From the NCBI GenBank assembly GCA_014529385.2, contig CM043965.1, forward strand, positions 61,083,433-61,147,432: 64,000 bases of DNA, written 5' to 3'. The translations under genes were made by a program, and so were the position numbers. Source of the DNA: Adiantum capillus-veneris. Taxonomy: Eukaryota; Streptophyta; Polypodiopsida; Polypodiales; Pteridaceae. The notes under the pieces were generated by a model. That model searched no databases. It saw nothing but the letters and a program-made list of their open reading frames with translations, and was not told the origin of the DNA. Below are positions 57,785 to 64,000 of this stretch, piece by piece (within the stretch, counting starts at the first letter, position 1; every line of letters begins with the position of its first letter).

Positions 57785-57889
57785 AATCAAGGATTATGGT
57801 CCAGCATTTATCCATGGTGATTGGAATCAGTTTGATTCTTTCTATAATGAAAGAATTTACAATGGTCTTCAAGCAGAAATCATTCCTGA
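57785..57889 (+). pseudogene. 105-bp scrap of the viral polyprotein
   Basis: Nearly identical to 60408-60512 of the main coding region, the segment between movement protein and coat core. It is joined to leader on one side and promoter on the other. Confidence 0.92.
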
Positions 57890-57890
57890 T

Positions 57891-58190
57891 GAATAATATT
57901 ATTTCCTCCCCACTATCTCCACTATCTCCTAGTGACACAAGCACTGATGTCATCCACGATGCTACGGCTATGCCAGCACATAGTGACTGGAAAAAAGCGT
58001 AAGCATAATGGAACACATTAGAATATTCTACTTTAGTGGAATACACATGTTCACCTTAGTGGAAGACACATGTCCACTTTTTCTTTAGTGGAAGACCACA
58101 TTTCCACTTTGTAGAATGCGCATTACATGAAGCTTGTAAAGGAAGCCACCCACTCTCCTATAAAAGGGGAGACTCCCCTTCATTGTAAAT
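57891..58190 (+). promoter_or_regulatory. Viral promoter, left copy
   Basis: A TATA box TATAAAAG lies at 58159-58166, with transcription expected to begin near 58190. Upstream are a TGATGTCA bZIP-like site (57945-57952) and three direct repeats of TTAGTGGAAxAC...CAC at 58033-58110, each an imperfect dyad GTGGA...TCCAC. A 7-bp inverted repeat AAGGGGA-GAC-TCCCCTT (58164-58180) overlaps the TATA box. In this family the promoter makes the more-than-genome-length RNA used for translation and reverse transcription. Activity is not shown by sequence alone. Confidence 0.8.
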
Positions 58191-58743
58191 CATCTCGGTG
58201 TGAGCTTAATGTATCACTAGTGAAGCTTAGCATATCTCAAGTAAGCCCTTGTACATCTCAAGTAATCCTTAGACTATCTTGTGTGAAGCATTAGTAAGAA
58301 AGGCATAGCCTTATGTTGTAACTCCCTACTTTGCAATTTCTATAACGATCCCCTGCACACCTTGTCCATACTTTGTATGTCCAGTTCCACTTAATATACT
58401 CCTTCCGCTTGCAATCTTTGTAGTGTGCGTATCTTGGAATCAGAGCCATAATCAGAATCATTAATCAGTCATTAATTAGTGTCTCATTAATCTCTTGCCA
58501 TCATTAAGCTAAGGTTATCTTTCATACTACCAAGAAGGCTAGCAAAGTGTTTGTTCTCTTTCAACAACGTTTGCCTAAGAATCAATTGGTGTTTTCCGAA
58601 AGCAAGGTCGCGTGGTCGCAGGTCTGACGATCGCCACAGGCATCTAAGAGTAAAGCCACAGGCATCAAATCCTCGAGTAAATTCCAGAAGTAAATTCCCG
58701 CAGTAAACTCCTACCGCACGACTCAATTTCAGGTAAACATTCA
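58191..58743 (+). other. Viral leader with primer binding site
   Basis: About 550 bp from the expected transcription start to the first long frame. TGGAATCAGAGC at 58435-58446 is the initiator tRNA-Met site with one mismatch (A for T at position 4). No long frame, only short upstream ones. Confidence 0.75.
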
Positions 58744-60816
58744 ATGGCATTCTTGAACAGATCTTTGTCAAAAGTGACCAAGTCTTTTGCACACCTCTCT
58801 ATTGCCGTAGAAGAAGCTGAACCTTCTGCTCAATGGCAAATCCCAGAATTTAAACCCGATCAAGTATATAAACACAAAACTTTATTTAAACTTAGAGCCT
58901 CCACTGTCTATCTAGATAATAGGTCAGTAGCATCTATTCCCTCAGATAATTTAATGCATTTCATTAAGCTTACTGAGATCCTCCAACATGACAAAGCAGA
59001 AGCCCTAAAAAAGGGTTATCACTTTGTTCACCTCGGATGTGTACAAATAGGTGTAAATCCTCTTTTTAGAGAAGGCTTAGCTGTATCATGTCTCATACTG
59101 ATTTTAGACATCAGACATAAAAATTTGCAAGATCAATTCCTTGGCGGAATTGAAAGTAACCTTGCAGACGGACCAGTCTATTAGCAAGTTCGCCCAAACT
59201 ATAATGTGTCGCTAGATGACCCCTATTTTGGCGAAGCTCTAACTCTTGCAATAAAAATTGTTCGTTGTGATCTAAAGAATTTAACTCCCAATGTTGAAAT
59301 TGCTTTCTCTGTTCTAGGTAGAGCAATTAACTCCGGGTTACCAACAATATATGAAGGGAAATTAACAGCAAGTGAGAAAAAAGATCATAAAGGGCAAAAC
59401 ATTATTATGCGCTCAGATGATAATTCTCAGATGCTTCGATGTGATCAAATTCCTTGGTCCGAAGTAAAACTACCAGAAAATTGGGTAGTTGATATACAAC
59501 CTACATTACAAACAGAACTTATAAATAGAGTTCTGAATATAGATAGTCTGGATTCCTCTAATTATTTAATTAGTTCACAAAAGCCCATTTCTTCTGCTAT
59601 TGTGCATAAAGCCCCCACAAAGTCTAGAGCTATGCACATAAAGGATTGCCAACATTTGGAAACCTTTGAGCAAAAGGATCAAACCTTTTGCAGGCACTGC
59701 TTACGACTTATAGGAAGATTAGACTCTTCTTCCTCTGCTTTTAACATACAGTTTTACATGATCGAAAGAAAAGATTTTATTGTCTCTGACACAAATAAAA
59801 TCTTTATAGCTCCTTATGTAACTATGCATGATCAAGCAAAACCTCGCCCGGAATTGCTTCAAAGCAATTATCATATTGTCAAGTTGCATTTCCTTGAAAA
59901 GCAATTGAATGACTTTCATAAGTTAGTTATTGAGTCAACTCATAAACTTTCTAATATGCAAATTCAATTACAACAAATGCTTGACAATTCTCCCTTCTCT
60001 GTACATACAGATTTAATAGTTCCCTCTTCCCTTGAGTTACCTTACTTTTCATTTTATAAGTCCTCAAAGCATAATCGCTCTGGTCACTCTGGCAAAAATT
60101 TGTCCTTTAATGTCATGACTGTTGATCAAGAACAGGATAGTTCCTCAGACATTGAACCGGGGTGGGAATACTGGAAAGTTACGGAGCAGCTTTATTACCA
60201 GCCACGAAGTGGCTTATCAGACGAAGATGATAGAGATCTTTACACTCTAGCTTGTTGCCACAAAAATCGCAACAAACTAATTGATAACGCAGGTAAACCT
60301 CCATCTACAAAACCCAAAGGTGTAACCATAGAATCCATCGACTACCAATGGACTGATGACCAACTCGAGCCAATATGGGATATGACCAATGCAGAACATA
60401 GAGTTGGAATCAAGGATTATGGTCCAGCATTTATCCATGGTGATTGGAATCAGTTTGATTCTTTCTATGATGAAAGAATTTACAATGGTCTTCAAGCAAA
60501 AATCATTCCTGACAATCTTCCATCTCCTCCAATAGAAATTGATAATCCTTTTTCTCAGGAAGAGTCAGAGATTGATGATTTGCAAGCCGACATCCCTCTA
60601 GTACCATTACACATGGAAAAAGATGAACCTATGGATGAAGCCTCTACCAGTGCAACCCAAGCTTCTAAACATCCCCAATTTGTGCAAGGAATTAAAAAGG
60701 TAGGTGACATTACCTTTTACAACATTGATAATTTAGAAAAAGAGGACATCATTCTTGTTCTAGAATACATGCATAATTGGATCTATCAACAAATGCTATT
60801 TGGGCGACTGCGATAA
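58744..60816 (+). pseudogene. Viral polyprotein, N-terminal part: movement protein and start of coat region
   Basis: One frame of about 690 codons, interrupted by an in-frame TAG at 59182-59184 and closed by a TAA at 60814-60816 where coding similarity continues. The first ~250 codons fit the 30K-type movement protein that opens plasmodesmata: a central block with L-F-R-x-G-L and D-x-R, then N-L-x-x-G-P-V-Y, which the TAG follows, and S-L-x-D-P beyond it. The next ~350 codons are less conserved, with a CC-containing segment and acidic patches before the coat core. The start at 58744 is the first ATG of the long frame. Confidence 0.8.
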
Positions 60817-61299
60817 CAAACTATAGTAGAAGGTACAGTAAATGGTTTTACAGGTATCCTCAAAAGATGGTGGGAAATGTTACCTCCAGAGATCAAAAAC
60901 TCTGTCTTACGACCTGCTGGTAATGTGTCACCTCTATTACTACTAAAAAAGACAAAATGTTCTTGCAAGCATTCAAAGAAAGGAAAGAAGGAGAAAAATT
61001 ATAGAAAGAAACCCAAGCACAGGTTTTTCAAGAAACGTAAGTCCACATCTTCTAAAAATGACAATAAATGTTTCATTTGTGGAAAACAAGGTCATTGGGC
61101 TTCAGAATGTCCAAAGACGAAAAAATCAGTAGCATTTAAGAATATAATTCTTGAAGATGGATATAGCTACTCTAAGATATCCTCCTCCATATCTCTGATT
61201 TTGAGTTCAGTGTTGCTCTACTTGACAGCAAAGTGCCTTCAACAAAAGAAAGCATCTTCAACTCCGAATCTAGCTTTCAAGATTGCCCTATTGCAATGA
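60817..61299 (+). pseudogene. Viral coat region with CCHC zinc knuckle
   Basis: Same frame as the preceding segment, so the TAA at 60814 splits one coat domain. It begins with a G-x-L-K-x-W-W motif of the coat core, then a very basic Lys/Arg stretch, then a complete CX2CX4HX4C knuckle at 61069-61110 that would bind the viral RNA. Coding similarity moves to another frame near 61190, and this frame ends at 61299 without further motif. Confidence 0.82.
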
Positions 61300-62705
61300 A
61301 TGTCATGAGCCTAGAAGACTTCATGCCTATTCCCTTCAACCCTCAACACTAGAAAAGGTTTTCCAAAGGAAAACAACAATTCCAATCAGATGACTATGGT
61401 TGAAGCAATTCAAATTCTTCCTTTGAATCTGAAAAACCAGGTAAGAAGACCTCTTCTCAACATACTTCTAAAGAAGCATCTAATTATCAGAAGCAGCTCA
61501 AGAATGCTCTACGTGAAGCTGGCAAACCTAAAGCACCACCTTTAGAACGAATGGTCATTCCAGCTTTAGCCACCAAAATGAAGCTGAAGCAAATCAAAGC
61601 AAGTCAGCCTCTCTTCGATCACGACTTCATCAGTAATCTGGTCTCAGGCAAAATCAAAGCTCGACCTCTCCAAACTTTGCCACCAGGAAGAACACCTTCC
61701 AATTCTAATGAAGAAGGTTCTGATTTCCTTCACGATATTCCATCAACATCCCGTTCTAAACAGGATTACTCTTATAAAGAATTATGTCAAAAAGAGCAGG
61801 AATTGCGTCAACGCGAGCTTCTGTTTGAAAAACAGCAGGCTCTCCATAAATGGGAAGCCAATCTATCTGCAAGAGAAACCTCTTTCCTTTCTCGGGAGGG
61901 TGATACTTCTCAGACTTCTCAGTTCTTTCAAACTCCACCTGCTCCAATTCCATGGGATATCTTACTTCCGAAAGAACAACCAGCTGAGCCAACTCCTAAA
62001 GGTAATCAACTATCTGAAGAAGATATTAAAAATCTAAAAGAGTTGATAACCCTATTCAAGCAACCCAAGCCTCAGCCAGAAGAAACAAAGAAGTCCACAG
62101 AAATGAATATGGTTAAAAGTGGCTTAAACAATATCCGACCTCTAAAAACGGATATCATGGTAATTGGCAGGGCCCCTTATAAAAGAAAATTACCTCCAAC
62201 TTCTTCAACCAAAGAAATAGGATCATGCTCTTCATCGACAAAAGGTAAAAAGTCCGAATCTGAAAATAAGGTCTCTATTACAGTTCAACAAATCACTGAA
62301 GGACAGAGACAAGATATTTTAGAATCTCCAGCAATAAGTATTGATGGTATTCCAACTAAAGATCTACCATTTCTAACCAAAGCAGAAAAGGTAGACTCCT
62401 CTATCTATCACTCTCATAAAAAAGAAGAAACTATTCTAGATCCCGAATACCCTCGTAGCCCGCAAACTAATCAAGATAAGGCTAAATGGATCAATACTAA
62501 AGTAGCCATACTCAGGAATGTATGGTATGAAGACTGGAGAAGATTCTATGCTAACAATGAAGACTCTGATTCAGAAGCTGAAATATCTGAAGAAGCTGAC
62601 CCTCCAAAGCAATTGGATGATGAACAGATCAGGCCAATTAACCTTGAATCTATAAAGAAAGCATGGATCAATCCAATCGACAGACAGGTTCAACAATGGT
62701 TTTGA
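61190..62705 (+). pseudogene. Viral spacer region between coat and protease, with coiled coil
   Basis: Reads in the third frame, with stops at 61350-61352 and 61401-61403, then an open stretch of 384 codons from 61551. It has Ser/Pro-rich parts, and a Glu/Gln/Arg-rich segment of about 45 residues near 61770-61900 with heptad-like Leu spacing, likely a coiled coil. An acidic Asp/Ser patch lies near the end (about 62550). I do not recognise a catalytic domain. The function in particle assembly or polyprotein processing is unknown. Confidence 0.6.
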
Positions 62706-63393
62706 CGATCCTACAGAACTTCAGGTTTTTGCTCAAGAAATAGATGATAAACTTACCCATGAGCTAAACTCAAGAGAATCATCTATACAGAGAAAAAGAA
62801 AAGAAAATCAACCATTAGAAAACTGGTTCTCTCCAACAAGCACCCGATCAGAAGCCTTTCATGACCATTCAAGTTTGATTCTTTTTAAACTTAACAACCT
62901 TCAAGAAGTCATTGATGACATCTGAACAACCATGTGCCACAACACAAGGCTGATTCTGAACAATCATCAAAGCCTTAAGAAGATCACCAAATAGGTAAAA
63001 GATTTCATATCTTCGCAACAAGAAGAAATTCAGGAACCACTAAATGGAGACAACGGTCTCTCTCCCCTAAAAGAAGTCTCCATTACAATAATTATGAATA
63101 CCCAATTTCAGAATTCCCTTCATGCTATAATCGACACAGGAGCCAGCCTAACTCTCCTAAATGAAAGGTTTGTTCCCGAAAACTATTGGGAAAAACTAGA
63201 TGAACCATTTCTGATAAAGTGTGCTAACAAATCCGAAGAACCAATAAAAAATCGCGCCAAATTATGGATACTGCTTGGAAAGGCCATAATACCAATCTTT
63301 GCCTATCTCTGCTCTCAGCCAAGCTATGATATGATCATCGGCAATGATATTCTGGATAAATTACATCCTATCACCTTTCATGATAACTTTTAA
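62689..63393 (+). pseudogene. Viral aspartic protease, preceded by interrupted linker
   Basis: Frame overlaps the end of the previous one by about 15 bases. In-frame stops lie at 62923-62925 and 62992-62994. The open part from 63094 holds the retropepsin active site I-I-D-T-G-A-S (Asp codon 63133-63135), a flap region, and the second-half motif M-I-I-G-N-D about 75 residues on, the layout of the caulimovirid protease. The active-site residues are intact. RT should follow within about 100 codons but does not. Confidence 0.82.
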
Positions 63394-63653
63394 ATTCCGA
63401 TCAAAGGCAAAGCGACATCATGCAACAATCCTGCATCAACTTCAGTATACCATTCCTACACACGAATGGCCCAATGTATATCTTAATGAGTTTAACCTCA
63501 CTTAAACTATTACCCAAACTGAAGTGGTAATCACCCTACAAGCAGCTACCTATCCAGCTACCACATGTACAGTCTTACTACAATAGACTACATATCTGCT
63601 ACCTACAACGTCCCTGCTGTCATCATAAGCCTACTCACTCGAGAGGCAGGGTG
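63394..63653 (+). other. Short stretch between protease and repeated promoter
   Basis: 260 bp with stops in all frames and no RT motif. It may be the few codons after the protease joined to the end of the viral genome. The deletion breakpoint lies somewhere here. Confidence 0.5.
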
Positions 63654-64000
63654 GAATAATATTATTTCTCCTAGTGATCCCCACAATCTCCTATTATTCC
63701 CCACTATCCCCATTATCTCCTAGTGACACAAGCACTGATGTCATCCACGATGCTACGGCTGTGCCAGCACATAGTGACTGGAAAAAAGCGTAAGCATAAT
63801 GGAACACATTAGAATATTCTACTTTAGTGGAATACACATGTTCACCTTAGTGGAAGACACATGTCCACTTTTTCTTTAGTGGAAGACCACATGTCCACTT
63901 TGTAGAATGCGCATTACATGAAGCTTGTAAAGGAAGCCACCCACTCTCCTATAAAAGGGGAGACTCCCCTTCATTGTAAATCATCTCGGTGTGAGCTTAG
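63654..64000 (+). promoter_or_regulatory. Viral promoter, right copy, cut by the window end
   Basis: Repeats 57891-58208 almost exactly, with an insertion of about 30 bp near its start and only a few substitutions (for example 'gctgtgcc' for 'gctatgcc'). The TATA box is at 63950-63957. The repeat continues past the window edge. Confidence 0.88.

Larger units (their letters stand above)
57593..64000 (+). mobile_element. Endogenous pararetrovirus (Caulimoviridae), rearranged and without RT
   Basis: Identified by a DNA-virus-type promoter, an initiator tRNA-Met primer site, and a polyprotein with movement protein, coat zinc knuckle and aspartic protease in that order, as in members that encode these in one long frame. 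No RT/RNase H follows the protease. Instead the promoter region is repeated after 5,791 bp, and the window ends in it. The left 300 bp are a mosaic of viral pieces. Multiple stops and frameshifts show it is a decayed genomic copy. Assignment to a genus is not possible by eye. Confidence 0.85.

Noticed and set aside
58487-58792. 101-codon minus-strand frame overlapping the viral leader
   Set aside because: Antisense to the leader and movement protein start; no motif and no reason to expect antisense coding in this virus family.
63394-63653. RT remnant after the viral protease
   Set aside because: All three plus frames were read; no PKKNG-, MPFG- or DD-type motif is present.

Overview
The window is repeat-dominated DNA from a land plant nuclear genome. 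I found no intact host gene, rRNA, tRNA gene or CRISPR array. The evidence for a plant is: chromovirus-type and other Ty3/gypsy elements primed by initiator tRNA-Met, a Ty1/copia element whose LTR opens TGTTAG, a plant LINE with an RT zinc-binding (zf-RVT) tail, Helitron-like termini, and an endogenous pararetrovirus of the Caulimoviridae. Many long (GA/CT)n and (CA/GT)n arrays and heavy nesting suggest a large, repeat-rich genome. The species cannot be read from the sequence.

Layout, left to right. 1-2735: minus-strand remnant of gypsy family 1 (gag, leader, LTR). 2950-4860: degenerate plus-strand gypsy of another family. 4860-5940: non-coding and microsatellites. 5940-20280: a three-level nest. 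A plus-strand LINE is split by a minus-strand copia deletion derivative (7797-19487), which is itself split by gypsy B of family 1 (10893-18908). Gypsy B has a perfect 5-bp target duplication and almost identical LTRs. 20584-about 27470: old plus-strand gypsy D with its own LTR pair. 27700-37500: element E, with an array of 20-bp palindromes, gag, two retropepsin-like regions, a Trp-motif repeat region, a polypurine tract and the start of a 3' LTR, but no RT or integrase. 38000-47122: two more family-1 units in tandem sharing an LTR (C' and C). 47123-47640: a gypsy scrap. 47646-55843: a candidate Helitron full of microsatellites, followed directly by a second Helitron-like 5' end. 57592-64000: the pararetrovirus.

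Gypsy B carries gag, protease, RT, RNase H, integrase and a C-terminal chromodomain-like segment. It is the youngest LTR element here but has two single-base frame breaks. Copy C reads through the first of these but has lost key catalytic residues. The pararetrovirus segment has a promoter, a tRNA-Met primer site, a movement protein and coat region, a spacer with predicted coiled coil, and an aspartic protease. It then runs straight into a second, nearly identical promoter 5,791 bp from the first, with no RT/RNase H between. Its left edge is a (TA)n tract followed by an inverted leader piece, a direct leader piece and a coat-region scrap. Every viral reading frame is interrupted.

All calls rest on reading translations and aligning repeats by eye. 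Boundaries without TG...CA ends or matching copies are approximate.
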